Source: Pseudodesulfovibrio sp. S3 (GTDB lineage Bacteria > Desulfobacterota > Desulfovibrionia > Desulfovibrionales > Desulfovibrionaceae). From it: a DNA stretch of 64,000 nucleotides. This document shows positions 35,428-44,466 of the stretch, one piece after another (positions within the stretch are counted from its first letter, which is position 1; the number at the start of each line of letters is the position of its first letter). A program made the position numbers and the translations under genes. The notes beneath the pieces are model-generated. The model ran no database searches. It saw nothing but the letters and a program-made list of their open reading frames with translations, and was not told the origin of the DNA. The stretch is taken from positions 124,001 to 188,000 of the forward strand of contig NZ_QTZO01000001.1 of the NCBI RefSeq assembly GCF_004025585.1, given 5' to 3'.

Positions 35428-36546
35428 TTATATCCCTATATAATAGAAAGCCATGGCAAATAAGCCATCGGCAAAGGCGATGAGGATGATGCCCGAAACA
35501 ACGGCGCTGGTGGTGGACAGGCCGACTGCGCTGGCTCCTGATCGGGTCTGCATCCCGCGAAGGCAGCCGACTCCGGCCACCAGGAAGCTGAAGACCAGTG
35601 CCTTGGCCATGCCGCCCCAGAAATCAGTCAGGGTGAGGTAGGAGAAAACGCGCGAAGTGAAGGTGACCAGCGGATATCCCAGGGAGAGCATGACCACGGC
35701 TCCGCCGACCAGGCTGGCCAGATTGAAGAACATGGTCATCAGCGGAATGACCATCATGGTGGCCAGGAGTTTCGGCACTACCAGAAAACGCATGGGGGAC
35801 AGCCCCATGGTGGTCAGGGCGTCCAGTTCCTCGTTGATCTTCATGGTGCCGATTTCGGCGGCAAAGGCGGAACCGGACCGCGCGGCCAGGAGAATTGAAG
35901 TCACAAGGGGGCCCATTTCGCGGAACATGACCAGACCGAGCATGTTGGGTACGAAAATTTCGCCGCCGAACCGCTGCAGGCTGATGGCGGATTGAAAGGA
36001 CATGATCAATCCCATGAGAAATCCGATCAGGGCGATGATGAACAGGGACTCGACTCCCACGTTGATGCAGGAGAGCACAACGTCCTTCCAGCGCACCTGA
36101 CCCGGATGTAGCAGCGCCTGACCCAGCAGGAGTGTGGATTCGCCCACAAAGGCGACCATGGCACGAATGCCCAGCCACAGTTCGTTGGTCATTTCGCCCA
36201 AGGCCGTTGCCAATCCTCGCCGCTCTTTGGAGGTCTGCCACTCAGGCAGATCGATATTCCATGTCAGGCCGACAAGTTGACTGTCTTTTTCGCGCAGGTT
36301 GGCCAGGGTCATGGCCGAGTTCTTTTGCGCGGCCATTTTTCTGAGCTTGACGAGCAGGGCCACTCCGGAACCGTCCATGTAGGTGACGCCGCTACAATCG
36401 GCCGTAAGGGCAGTGAACGGGGCTGCACTGACGCCTTTGACCGCAGCGGACCATATGGCGGCCGTGCCTGCTGCGTCCAGGCGGCCGGAAAGGGCCACGT
36501 GCAGGCTGTTGCCCTGGGGCGAAATGGATATTTGTGCGTCTGTCAT
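35428..36546 (-). CDS. mlaE: MlaE-type permease with fused STAS (MlaB-like) domain
   Basis: Residues 1 to about 95 form a STAS domain (ISPQGNSLHVALSGRLDAAG, then DCSGVTYMDGSGVALLVKL), equivalent to the separate protein MlaB in E. coli. The rest is an MlaE permease with about five membrane segments (VESLFIIALIGFLMGLIMSF, then FREMGPLVTSILLAARSGSA). The frame continues nine codons upstream to a TTG; the ATG at 36546 is preferred, although neither has a strong ribosome site. It is the first gene of the - strand run ending with darP. Confidence 0.9.
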   Translation of the reverse strand: MTDAQISISPQGNSLHVALSGRLDAAGTAAIWSAAVKGVSAAPFTALTADCSGVTYMDGSGVALLVKLRKMAAQKNSAMTLANLREKDSQLVGLTWNIDLPEWQTSKERRGLATALGEMTNELWLGIRAMVAFVGESTLLLGQALLHPGQVRWKDVVLSCINVGVESLFIIALIGFLMGLIMSFQSAISLQRFGGEIFVPNMLGLVMFREMGPLVTSILLAARSGSAFAAEIGTMKINEELDALTTMGLSPMRFLVVPKLLATMMVIPLMTMFFNLASLVGGAVVMLSLGYPLVTFTSRVFSYLTLTDFWGGMAKALVFSFLVAGVGCLRGMQTRSGASAVGLSTTSAVVSGIILIAFADGLFAMAFYYIGI

Positions 36547-36624
36547 TTGACCGGTCTGTTTGTGGCCCTTCAATAGGAGTTTTATCAGGCTTTGTGTGGC
36601 TCTTGGCCAAAACTCGTCGAATTG

Positions 36625-36637
36625 TCAGATTATCTGA
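36625..36637. promoter_or_regulatory. Small palindrome between mlaE and lrp
   Basis: TCAGAT-T-ATCTGA is a perfect 6-bp inverted repeat around one base. It lies 79 bases before mlaE and 95 bases before the Lrp-family gene. Lrp-type sites are often short, A/T-centred palindromes of this size, so it may be an Lrp operator; a chance match is possible. Confidence 0.35.
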
Positions 36638-36694
36638 GGATTTGAGAAATGAAAAGGAGCTTGTGCGGGTTTCTCACATTGATGCCGGCGGTGG

Positions 36695-36723
36695 TTGACA
36701 GAATTGAAAAAGAATATTATTTC
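36695..36723 (+). promoter_or_regulatory. Putative promoter very close to the lrp start
   Basis: A perfect TTGACA (36695-36700) is spaced 17 bases from TATTTC (36718-36723); TATTAT at 36715-36720 is a better hexamer but gives a 14-base spacer. Transcription would begin around 36730, almost on the ATG at 36732, leaving no room for a ribosome site. Confidence 0.5.
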
Positions 36724-36731
36724 TTTATTCC

Positions 36732-37205
36732 ATGAATAACAGAAAGATTGACAAGTTGGACTTGGAAATCCTGAAGATACTTCAGGAAGACGGCAAGGTT
36801 TCCAATGCAGAAGTGGCCCGAAAAGTCGGCAAGGCTCCTTCGGCGGTGCTGGAACGCGTGCGCAAGCTGAAGAAGACCGACATCATCAAAGGCTATGAGT
36901 GTATTGTCAACCATAAAGCTTTGGGCAGGGGGCTGACCGCCTTCACATCCATTCGGGTGGAGGAAGGCGTTGGGGCCACCGAAGTCGGACAGAAGTTGGC
37001 TGAATTCCCGGAAGTTCTTGAAGTGCATTACACGGCAGGGCGGGATTCCTATCTTGTGAAGGTCCGAGTTGAAGACACGGAAGCCCTGCAGGCGACTCTG
37101 GCAAGATTTGGGACCATCGGGCCGGTCCGGGATACCAATTCCACCATAGTGTTGACCACGGTGAAGGAATCACGGGTCATACCTCTACCCCACGAAAACG
37201 AATAG
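36732..37205 (+). CDS. Lrp/AsnC-family regulator of putA (predicted)
   Basis: The protein (157 residues) has an N-terminal helix-turn-helix (KLDLEILKILQEDGKVSNAE, then VARKVGKAPSAVLERVRKLK) and a C-terminal RAM ligand domain (about 65-140: GRGLTAFTSIRVEEGVGATE). It is 17 bases upstream of putA on the same strand, and Lrp-family activators of proline catabolism (such as PutR) are known, so proline-responsive control is the likely job. The ATG has no visible ribosome site. Confidence 0.9.
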   Translation: MNNRKIDKLDLEILKILQEDGKVSNAEVARKVGKAPSAVLERVRKLKKTDIIKGYECIVNHKALGRGLTAFTSIRVEEGVGATEVGQKLAEFPEVLEVHYTAGRDSYLVKVRVEDTEALQATLARFGTIGPVRDTNSTIVLTTVKESRVIPLPHENE

Positions 37206-37222
37206 AATTAAAGGAGTCACAG

Positions 37223-40200
37223 ATGTCCACAAACACGACCTCCCTGGACCCGAGCATCATAACTCGGGGCAGGGAGTTTTTTACGTCCATTTCCGGCGAA
37301 TCTCCTTCGGTTTTCAATAAAGGCTGGTGGACTGGGAAAGTCATGGATTGGGCCATGAAAAACGATGATTTCAAGGTCCAAATGTTCAGATTCGTTGATG
37401 TTCTTCCGTACCTTAATACATCGGAATCACTTTCCCGCCATATCGAAGAATATTTCGCAACAGAGGATTCCAACATCCCGGATGTCCTGAAATGGGGAGC
37501 CACCAAGACCAAAATAGGCGGCGGACTGGTGGCCAAGGTTCTGAACAGGACCATCCGTTCCAACATCGAATCCATGGCCCGTCAGTTCATTATCGGCCAA
37601 GAGGCCAAAGAAGCTGTCAAGGGAATCAAGAAGTTACGTAAGGAAGGGTTCTCTTTCGTTCTCGACCTTCTGGGTGAAGCCACGGTGTCCGAGGTGGAAT
37701 CGGCCGCCTACCGGGATGGCTATCTTGAGGTCTTGGACGCCATACAGAACGAAATGGGCAAGTGGAAGCCGCTCGATGATGGGGCCAACGAACTGGACTG
37801 GGGCCATGCGCCCAAGGTCAATGTGGCGGTCAAGCCGTCCGCATTCTATTCCCAGTCCAAGCCCGTTGACCTGGACGGTACGGCCACAGGCATGCTGGCC
37901 AGCATCGAACCCATATATAAGAAGGTTATGGAGATGGGCGGGTTCATGTGCATCGACATGGAGTCACTCAAGTACAAGGAAGCCACTGTCGAGTTGTACA
38001 AACGACTGCGCACGAAATATCCCGACTATCCTCATTTGGGCATCGTGTTCCAGGCCTATCTGCGCAGCGTGGATGACGATGTTCACGATTTCATCTCCTG
38101 GGCCCGGGAGAAGAGCCTTCCGGTGTCAATCCGTCTGGTCAAGGGGGCGTACTGGGACTACGAGACCGTCATTGCCAAGCAGAACGATTGGTCCGTGCCG
38201 GTCTGGACGCACAAACCCGAATCCGACATGGCCTATGAGCGGGTTTCCAGGTACATCCTCGAAAATTCGGATATCTGCCATTTCGCCTGCGCCTCGCATA
38301 ACATCCGCACCATCGCTGCGGTCATGGAAACGGCTGCGGCCCTGAACGTGCCTGAGGAGCGGTATGAGTTCCAGGTGCTTTACGGCATGGCCGAACCCGT
38401 GCGCAAGGGGCTCAAGAACGTGGCCAAGCGCGTCCGGCTCTACTGCCCCTATGGCGACCTGCTGCCCGGCATGGCCTATCTTGTCCGCCGCTTGCTTGAG
38501 AATACGGCCAACGAGTCCTTCCTCAAGCAAACCTTTGCCGATGAGGCGGATATGGATCGCCTTTTGGAGAACCCCGAGATCACTCTCAGGCGGCAGTTGG
38601 AAGGCAAGTGTGTGCCTGAAGAGGCAAAGACGGACGGGCTGCCCCGTTTTTCCAACTTCCCGGCCGTTGATTTCACCATCGAGGCCGAACGCCAGGCTTT
38701 TCCCGCATCCATCGCCAAGGTCCGTGCTGCCATGGGCGGACAGATTCCTTTGTTCATCAACGGCCGGGATGTCGTCACCGGCGACACTTTGGATTCCTAC
38801 AATCCGGCCGACCCGTCAGAGATTGTCGGTTCCGTGTGTCAGGCGGGTGTGGGTGAGGTGGACCGGGCCATAGAGGCGGCGTCGGAAGCCTATCTCTCCT
38901 GGCGCGACGTTGCACCTCGGGAGCGTGCCGAGGCCCTGCTCAAGGCGTCCCAATATCTTAAAGACAACATATACGATTTGTCCGCGCTCCAGGTGTTGGA
39001 AGTGGGCAAGCAGTGGGACCAGGCCCACGCCGACGTGGCCGAGGCCATTGATTTCCTGGAATACTATGCCCGCGAGATGATCCGGCTGGGTGCTCCCCGC
39101 CGCATGGGCCGTGCTCCCGGCGAGATGAGTCAGCTCTTCTACCAGGGCAAGGGCGTGGCCGCGGTCATCGCCCCGTGGAACTTCCCCCTGGCCATTTCCG
39201 TGGGCATGGTTTCCGCCGCCATTGTTTCCGGCTGCCCTGTGGTTTACAAGCCCGCGGGCATTTCCTCCTGCGTTGGACGCGGGATGGTGGACATGTGGAA
39301 GGCCGCTGGGCTGCCTGACGGCGTGTTTAACTACTGTCCGGGCCGGGGGGCGGTCATGGGTGATCATCTCGTGGATCACCCGGATGTCTCGGTCATTGCG
39401 TTCACCGGCTCCATGGAAGTGGGCCTGCGCATTCAGGAACGTGCCGCCAAGGTGCAGCCGGGTCAGATGCAGTGCAAGCAGGTCATTGCCGAGATGGGAG
39501 GCAAGAACGCCACCATTATCGATGACGATGCCGATCTCGACGAAGCCGTACTCGGCGTGTTGTATGCCGCTTTCGGTTTCCAGGGACAGAAGTGCTCGGC
39601 CTGTTCGCGGGTCATCGTTCTCGATTCCATTTACGACCGTTTTGTCGATAGACTGACCGAGGCTGCCAAGTCGGTCAAGCTCGGACCTTCCGAGAACCCG
39701 GCCAACTACATGGGGCCGGTGGTGGACAGGGCGGCCCAGGAAAACGTCATGCGCTACGTCAAGATTGCCGAGGAAGAGGGCAACCTGCTGGTCAAGCGCG
39801 AGGTGTCCGACGATCTCAAGGCCACGGGCGGCTGCTTCGTGCCTTTGACCATTGTGGACGGCATCACCAAAGAGCACCGTATCGCTCAGGAAGAAGTGTT
39901 CGGTCCGGTGCTCGTTGTCATGCGTGCCAGTGATATGGATGAGGCACTCGATATCGCCAACTCCACCAAGTTCGCCCTGACCGGGGCCATTTATTCCCGC
40001 AGCCCGCATCATCTTGAACGGGCCTACAAGGAATTCCGGGTGGGTAACCTCTACCTGAACAAGCCTTCTGTGGGTGCCTTGGTCGAACGACATGCCTTCG
40101 GCGGTTTCAAGATGTCCGGTGTGGGTTCCAAGGCCGGTGGCCCGGATTACCTGCTCCAGTTCCTTGACCCCCGGTTGGTCTGTGAAAACACCATTCGCCG

Positions 40201-40243
40201 TGGTTTTGCCCCCATTGAGGAGGATGACGACTGGTTGAGCTAG
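37223..40243 (+). CDS. putA: Bifunctional proline dehydrogenase / glutamate semialdehyde dehydrogenase
   Basis: PutA oxidises proline to glutamate in two steps, with FAD in the first domain and NAD in the second. The 1006-residue protein lacks the N-terminal ribbon-helix-helix DNA-binding domain of E. coli PutA. The proline dehydrogenase barrel covers about 110-470 ([35 protein letters not shown]). The aldehyde dehydrogenase covers about 510-990, with [15 protein letters not shown] (general-base glutamate) and the catalytic cysteine C791 in [12 protein letters not shown]. The start follows AAAGGAGTCACAG. It is probably cotranscribed with the Lrp-family gene and ends at a strong terminator. 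Confidence 0.95.
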   Translation: MSTNTTSLDPSIITRGREFFTSISGESPSVFNKGWWTGKVMDWAMKNDDFKVQMFRFVDVLPYLNTSESLSRHIEEYFATEDSNIPDVLKWGATKTKIGGGLVAKVLNRTIRSNIESMARQFIIGQEAKEAVKGIKKLRKEGFSFVLDLLGEATVSEVESAAYRDGYLEVLDAIQNEMGKWKPLDDGANELDWGHAPKVNVAVKPSAFYSQSKPVDLDGTATGMLASIEPIYKKVMEMGGFMCIDMESLKYKEATVELYKRLRTKYPDYPHLGIVFQAYLRSVDDDVHDFISWAREKSLPVSIRLVKGAYWDYETVIAKQNDWSVPVWTHKPESDMAYERVSRYILENSDICHFACASHNIRTIAAVMETAAALNVPEERYEFQVLYGMAEPVRKGLKNVAKRVRLYCPYGDLLPGMAYLVRRLLENTANESFLKQTFADEADMDRLLENPEITLRRQLEGKCVPEEAKTDGLPRFSNFPAVDFTIEAERQAFPASIAKVRAAMGGQIPLFINGRDVVTGDTLDSYNPADPSEIVGSVCQAGVGEVDRAIEAASEAYLSWRDVAPRERAEALLKASQYLKDNIYDLSALQVLEVGKQWDQAHADVAEAIDFLEYYAREMIRLGAPRRMGRAPGEMSQLFYQGKGVAAVIAPWNFPLAISVGMVSAAIVSGCPVVYKPAGISSCVGRGMVDMWKAAGLPDGVFNYCPGRGAVMGDHLVDHPDVSVIAFTGSMEVGLRIQERAAKVQPGQMQCKQVIAEMGGKNATIIDDDADLDEAVLGVLYAAFGFQGQKCSACSRVIVLDSIYDRFVDRLTEAAKSVKLGPSENPANYMGPVVDRAAQENVMRYVKIAEEEGNLLVKREVSDDLKATGGCFVPLTIVDGITKEHRIAQEEVFGPVLVVMRASDMDEALDIANSTKFALTGAIYSRSPHHLERAYKEFRVGNLYLNKPSVGALVERHAFGGFKMSGVGSKAGGPDYLLQFLDPRLVCENTIRRGFAPIEEDDDWLS

Positions 40244-40266
40244 GTTTTGACATGTTCCACTTCAGC

Positions 40267-40302
40267 GCCCTGTCCGGTCTCGACCGGACAGGGCTTTTTT
40301 TT
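40267..40302 (+). terminator. Rho-independent terminator after putA
   Basis: A 13-bp perfect inverted repeat (GCCCTGTCCGGTC at 40267-40279 with its complement 40282-40294) is followed by eight T. It lies 23 bases after the putA stop. Confidence 0.95.
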
Positions 40303-40369
40303 CATTTTTTCTTTCTCAACCGTGGTCAGCTGACTGCATTTTTTCAATAATTATATATTGATCGATGAA

Positions 40370-40393
40370 AAAACTGAGTATACACTCAGTTTT
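40370..40393. promoter_or_regulatory. TetR operator 1 upstream of the -35
   Basis: AAAACTGAGT-ATAC-ACTCAGTTTT is a perfect 10-bp inverted repeat. A second, nearly identical copy lies 68 bases downstream. The pattern ACTGAGT-N4-ACTCAGT is typical of TetR-family operators. Confidence 0.85.
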
Positions 40394-40403
40394 ACGGTTT
40401 ATT

Positions 40404-40433
40404 TTGACATTAAAGCCTATTAGCAATTATAAG
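40404..40433 (+). promoter_or_regulatory. Promoter of the TetR-SulP-signalling unit
   Basis: TTGACA (40404-40409) is spaced 18 bases from TATAAG (40428-40433), a strong sigma-70-type match. It lies between the two operator palindromes, so bound repressor would block it. Confidence 0.85.
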
Positions 40434-40437
40434 CAAG

Positions 40438-40461
40438 AAAACTGAGTGAGTACTCGGTTTT
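40438..40461. promoter_or_regulatory. TetR operator 2 over the transcription start
   Basis: AAAACTGAGT-GAGT-ACTCGGTTTT differs from a perfect palindrome by one base and matches operator 1 in both half-sites. It begins four bases after the -10 hexamer, covering the likely +1. Confidence 0.85.
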
Positions 40462-40482
40462 CGGAAATGAAGGATTGTCAGC

Positions 40483-41067
40483 ATGAAGAAGAAGGATTCC
40501 ATACTCAAGGTTGCCTCGTTTATGTTTGCGCATAAGGGGTTTGCGGAGACATCCGGGCAGGAATTGGCCCGGCTCACCGGGGCGGCCGAGGGGACGATTT
40601 TCTATCACTTCAAGAGCAAGGAAGGGCTCCTGCTGGCGATACTGGAAAAGACCAGGGACGATATAGTGGACCAGTTCGAACGGTTCTTCGAGAACAGGCC
40701 GTTCAATTCAGGTCTTGAGATGGCGGAGGAGGTCATCTCATTCTATCTCTACCTGGCCGGCTTGATGGAAGACAAGTTCCTGCTCCTGCAAAGGCACTTT
40801 CTCTACAAGTTCTCCGAATCGAATCCGGAGTTCAGAGATAACCTGGAGGACATCTACAACTGCCTCGTGGATAATTTCGAGAAGGCGGTTGTGGCAGGGC
40901 AGAAAGACGGTTCCATTGATGCGAACATTCATCCCCGGAAATCGGCGCTCATCCTGTTTACCATGGCAGATGGTTTGGTTCGGTTCAAAAACTACAATCT
41001 GTACGATGCTGGTGCACTGTTCAACGATTTGATGCAGATGTGCCGCAAAATGTTGCAGGCTCCATGA
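40483..41067 (+). CDS. TetR-family regulator
   Basis: The protein (194 residues) has a TetR DNA-binding domain at about 1-52 (ILKVASFMFAHKGFAETSGQ, then GAAEGTIFYHFKSKEGLLLA). The C-terminal domain is helical and not recognised further. It is the first gene after a promoter flanked by two matching palindromes, so autorepression is very likely. It is 13 bases upstream of the SulP gene, and probably controls that gene and perhaps the signalling genes beyond. Confidence 0.92.
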   Translation: MKKKDSILKVASFMFAHKGFAETSGQELARLTGAAEGTIFYHFKSKEGLLLAILEKTRDDIVDQFERFFENRPFNSGLEMAEEVISFYLYLAGLMEDKFLLLQRHFLYKFSESNPEFRDNLEDIYNCLVDNFEKAVVAGQKDGSIDANIHPRKSALILFTMADGLVRFKNYNLYDAGALFNDLMQMCRKMLQAP

Positions 41068-41080
41068 AGGAAGAGGTTGG

Positions 41081-43207
41081 ATGCTTTCAAAAATATTCCC
41101 TTTCATTGACTGGTTCAAGGGGTACAATGGGGCGGCACTTCGTGCTGACGCCATTTCGGGGCTGACCGTTGCCCTTGTGCTCATCCCGCAATCAATGGCG
41201 TACGCACAGTTGGCCGGAATGCCCGCTTACTACGGTCTGTATGCGTCGTTTCTTCCCCCTCTCGTAGCCGCGCTGTTCGGCTCCAGCCGTCAGTTGGCCA
41301 CCGGTCCGGTGGCAGTGGTGTCGCTCATGACCGCTGCCTCCCTGGAGCCTCTGGCCACCGCCGGCAGTGAAGGGTACATCGCGTATGCCATCCTGCTTGC
41401 GCTCATGGTGGGAATGTTCCAGTTCCTGCTCGGCGTGCTCAAGCTCGGCCTGGTTGTCAATTTCCTGTCCCATCCGGTGGTCAACGGCTTCACCAACGCG
41501 GCCGCCATCATCATTGCTTCGTCCCAGTTCTCCAAGATGTTCGGCGTGTACGTGGACAGCGCGGAGCATCATTATGAGACCATCATGCGTGTGGTCGAGA
41601 GTGCGATGCACTATACCCACTGGCCTTCGCTGGGCATGGGGGTACTCGCCTTCGGCATCATGATCGTGCTCAAACGTATCAATCCCCGGATTCCCAACGT
41701 GTTGGTGGCCGTGGTCGTGACCACTTCGCTGTCATGGGGCTTTGGCTTCAACCACGACGCCAAGGTCGTGTTGGATGCCATCCATTCTCCGGTCGTGCAT
41801 GAGACCATTGCCGCTTTCAACAGCACCATCACGGGTATTGACGAAATGGGCATTGAACGTGCCGCCCTCGGCAAGCAGATGGAAGAGGTCAAGTCCGCCA
41901 AGGACGCCGTGGGTGTACTCGACGTGCAGCACGACCTCAGCGTCGTCAACGTCAAGATTGCCCGGCTCAAATTGCAGGCCCATGACCTGCGCTCGCAACT
42001 CCGTGACATCCTGTTCGAGGGAGTGGAACAGTCCGACGGCAATCTGGCATTTTATGAATCGGGCATGGTCCCGGCAGGCATGAGCACCGATGGCCGGACC
42101 TGGCGCTTGAAGGTCGGGAATGCACGGATCGACACCTCTGCCTTGAAGATGATGGGCGGCGGGGCCGTGGTGGGAACGGTGCCTTCAGGCATCCCTGCCA
42201 TTTCCGCTCCTCCCCTTGATTTCAAGGTAATGCTCCATCTGCTCCCGTTCGCCGCGATCATCTCCTTGCTTGGTTTCATGGAGGCCATTTCCATTGCCAA
42301 GGCCATGGCAGCCAAGACCGGGCAGCGCCTCGATCCCAACCAGGAACTCATTGGTCAGGGTTTGGCCAACATGCTCGGCGCCTGCGGCAAGAGCTATCCT
42401 GCATCCGGTTCGTTTTCCCGTTCGGCGGTCAACCTCCAGGCGGGTGCCGTCACCGGCCTGTCCAGCGTTTTCACTTCGCTCATGGTGGTCATCGTCCTGA
42501 TGTTCTTCACGCCGCTGCTCTACCATTTGCCCCAGGCCGTACTCGCCGCCGTCATCATGATGGCCGTCATAGGTCTGATCAACGCTTCCGGTTTCATCCA
42601 TGCCTGGAAGGCCCAGTGGTATGACGGTGCCATTTCCATACTTTCCTTTATCTGCACGTTGGCCTTTGCGCCGCATCTGGACAAGGGTATCATGGTTGGT
42701 GTGGCGCTTTCCCTGGCCGTGTTCCTGTACAAGTCAATGCGTCCCCGTATCGCCAATCTGTCCAGAACCGCCGACCAGTCCCTGCGCGATGCAACGGCCT
42801 TCGGAATGAAAGAGTGCCAGCATGTGGCTCTGGTTCGTTTTGACGGACCGTTGTTCTTTGCCAATGCGAGCTTCCTGGAAGACAAGATCACCGAGCGGAT
42901 GATGGGTAACGACAAGCTCCGGCACATCATTCTTGTGGCCAGCGGTATCAACGACATGGATGCTTCGGGCGAGGAAGCCCTGTCCCTGATCGTGGACCGG
43001 GTTCGTTCCAGCGGGCTTGACATATCCCTGTGTGGCGTGAATGAGTCGGTCATGGCTGTGCTCGAACGCACCCACCTGCTGGAGAAGATCGGTCGGGATC
43101 ACATCTACCCGACAATGGAGGCCGCCATTTGTGCCACTCATGAGAGCGCACACAAGGACGGCGAGGAAGATAATTGTCCTCTTACCACTGTTTGCCGCCT
43201 CGCTTAG
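41081..43207 (+). CDS. SulP-family anion transporter with large insertion and STAS domain
   Basis: This 708-residue protein is a SulP (SLC26-type) carrier for sulfate, bicarbonate or another anion. The N-terminal membrane domain starts with the signature DAISGLTVALVLIPQSMAYA (23-42) and resumes at about 380 with HLLPFAAIISLLGFMEAISI. Residues about 228-370 form an insertion not usual in the family, with a likely coiled coil at 255-312. The C-terminal STAS domain covers about 575-690, with DMDASG at 625-630. The substrate is not known; in a sulfate reducer sulfate is one candidate, but bicarbonate or organic anions are equally possible. It is 21 bases upstream of the receiver fusion gene. Confidence 0.92.
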   Translation: MLSKIFPFIDWFKGYNGAALRADAISGLTVALVLIPQSMAYAQLAGMPAYYGLYASFLPPLVAALFGSSRQLATGPVAVVSLMTAASLEPLATAGSEGYIAYAILLALMVGMFQFLLGVLKLGLVVNFLSHPVVNGFTNAAAIIIASSQFSKMFGVYVDSAEHHYETIMRVVESAMHYTHWPSLGMGVLAFGIMIVLKRINPRIPNVLVAVVVTTSLSWGFGFNHDAKVVLDAIHSPVVHETIAAFNSTITGIDEMGIERAALGKQMEEVKSAKDAVGVLDVQHDLSVVNVKIARLKLQAHDLRSQLRDILFEGVEQSDGNLAFYESGMVPAGMSTDGRTWRLKVGNARIDTSALKMMGGGAVVGTVPSGIPAISAPPLDFKVMLHLLPFAAIISLLGFMEAISIAKAMAAKTGQRLDPNQELIGQGLANMLGACGKSYPASGSFSRSAVNLQAGAVTGLSSVFTSLMVVIVLMFFTPLLYHLPQAVLAAVIMMAVIGLINASGFIHAWKAQWYDGAISILSFICTLAFAPHLDKGIMVGVALSLAVFLYKSMRPRIANLSRTADQSLRDATAFGMKECQHVALVRFDGPLFFANASFLEDKITERMMGNDKLRHIILVASGINDMDASGEEALSLIVDRVRSSGLDISLCGVNESVMAVLERTHLLEKIGRDHIYPTMEAAICATHESAHKDGEEDNCPLTTVCRLA

Positions 43208-43227
43208 GGCGTAGATAGGGAGTAATC

Positions 43228-44445
43228 ATGTCTGTAATCACCATATTCAACGGCCTGTTTTCCGAAGCAGGAGTAGTCGTCAAGCGCGTCCTGGATTCCA
43301 CGGGGTACCGGCTGGTCACTGATCAGGAAATCGTGGCCGATGCCGCGGCACTCTCAGGCCTTGCCGAATCGAAAATTGCTCGTGCCTTCCAGGCCAAGAC
43401 CTCTGTTTTCAACACGTTCAGCCATGACAAGGAAAGGGCCATTGCCTGGCTGCGTCTGGCCATGGCCCGGAAGCTTGTTGATCAGGATAAGCTGCTGTTT
43501 TCCGGTTTTGCTTCGCAGCTGCCTTCTCCTGATATCGATCACATCCTCAAGGTCTGCCTCATCTCCAGCATGAAAGAGCGTCTGGCCGTGGCGGAAAAGA
43601 CCGAAGGCTATGCCGAAAAGCATGCCCTCAAGATCATCCACAAGGATGACGAGGATCGTTCCGTCTGGGTTGCCGCCCTGAAGGGGGAAAAGGACCCCTG
43701 GGCCAGGAAGCTCTATGACCTCATTGTCCCCGTGGGCAGCTCAGGTGTGGAGAAGAGCGCCGACCTTATCATCGAGCAGCTCGCCAACACCGCCGTGCAG
43801 GTGACCGATGCATCCCGTGCCAAGGTTCAGGACTTTCTCCTGGCCGCCAGGGTCGGGACGGTTCTGGCCGGTGAGGGGCACAATGTGGTGGTCTCCGCCA
43901 AAAAGGGCACTGTCACCTTGACCATCAACAAGCACGTGCTCCTGCTGGAAAAGCTGGAGAAGGATCTGGCCGATATCGTGGCCGGTATCGATGGCGTCCT
44001 TGAGGTGAAGACCGGCGTGGGCAAAGGATTCCACCAAAATGACATCTACCGCAAAATGGACTTCGACATCCCGTCCAAGGTCTTGCTGGTGGATGACGAG
44101 CGTGAATTCGTCCAGACCCTGTCAGAGCGTTTGATGATGCGTGACATGGGTTCCGCCGTGGTCTACGATGGAGAGTCCGCTCTGAATCTGGTGCGGGATG
44201 ACGAACCTGAAGTGATGATCCTCGACCTCAAGATGCCCGGTATCGACGGTATCGAGGTTCTGCGCAGGGTCAAGAGCGAGCATCCGAATATCGAGGTTAT
44301 CATTCTGACCGGTCACGGTTCGGAAGAAGATCGCAAGGTGTGTATGGATCTCGGCGCATTTGCCTACCTGCACAAGCCTGTGGATATCGACGTCCTGAGC
44401 AAGGCGCTCAAGGATGCCAACGAAAAAATCCGCTCCAACTCGTAA
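43228..44445 (+). CDS. Cytidylate-kinase-like / BON-like / receiver fusion protein
   Basis: The 405-residue protein has three parts. Residues 1 to about 190 resemble the cytidylate kinase-like family (Cytidylate_kin2): SVITIFNGLFSEAGVVVKRV at the P-loop position, WLRLAMARKLVDQDKLLFSG, and the closing RSVWVAAL / YDLIVPVGSSGVEKSADLII. The P-loop has no GK[ST], so kinase activity is doubtful. Residues about 195-265 resemble a BON domain (VVVSAKKGTVTLTINKHVLL, then IDGVLEVKTGVG). Residues 283-400 are a receiver with phosphoacceptor D333 and the conserved K383. No output domain follows. The domain calls for the first two parts rest on motif layout only. Confidence 0.8.
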   Translation: MSVITIFNGLFSEAGVVVKRVLDSTGYRLVTDQEIVADAAALSGLAESKIARAFQAKTSVFNTFSHDKERAIAWLRLAMARKLVDQDKLLFSGFASQLPSPDIDHILKVCLISSMKERLAVAEKTEGYAEKHALKIIHKDDEDRSVWVAALKGEKDPWARKLYDLIVPVGSSGVEKSADLIIEQLANTAVQVTDASRAKVQDFLLAARVGTVLAGEGHNVVVSAKKGTVTLTINKHVLLLEKLEKDLADIVAGIDGVLEVKTGVGKGFHQNDIYRKMDFDIPSKVLLVDDEREFVQTLSERLMMRDMGSAVVYDGESALNLVRDDEPEVMILDLKMPGIDGIEVLRRVKSEHPNIEVIILTGHGSEEDRKVCMDLGAFAYLHKPVDIDVLSKALKDANEKIRSNS

Positions 44446-44466
44446 GTACGGAAGCCGGGTGACGTC

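Noticed and set aside
36547-36573. TTG at 36573 as the mlaE start
   Set aside because: It would add nine residues outside the STAS homology and has no ribosome site; the ATG at 36546 is simpler.
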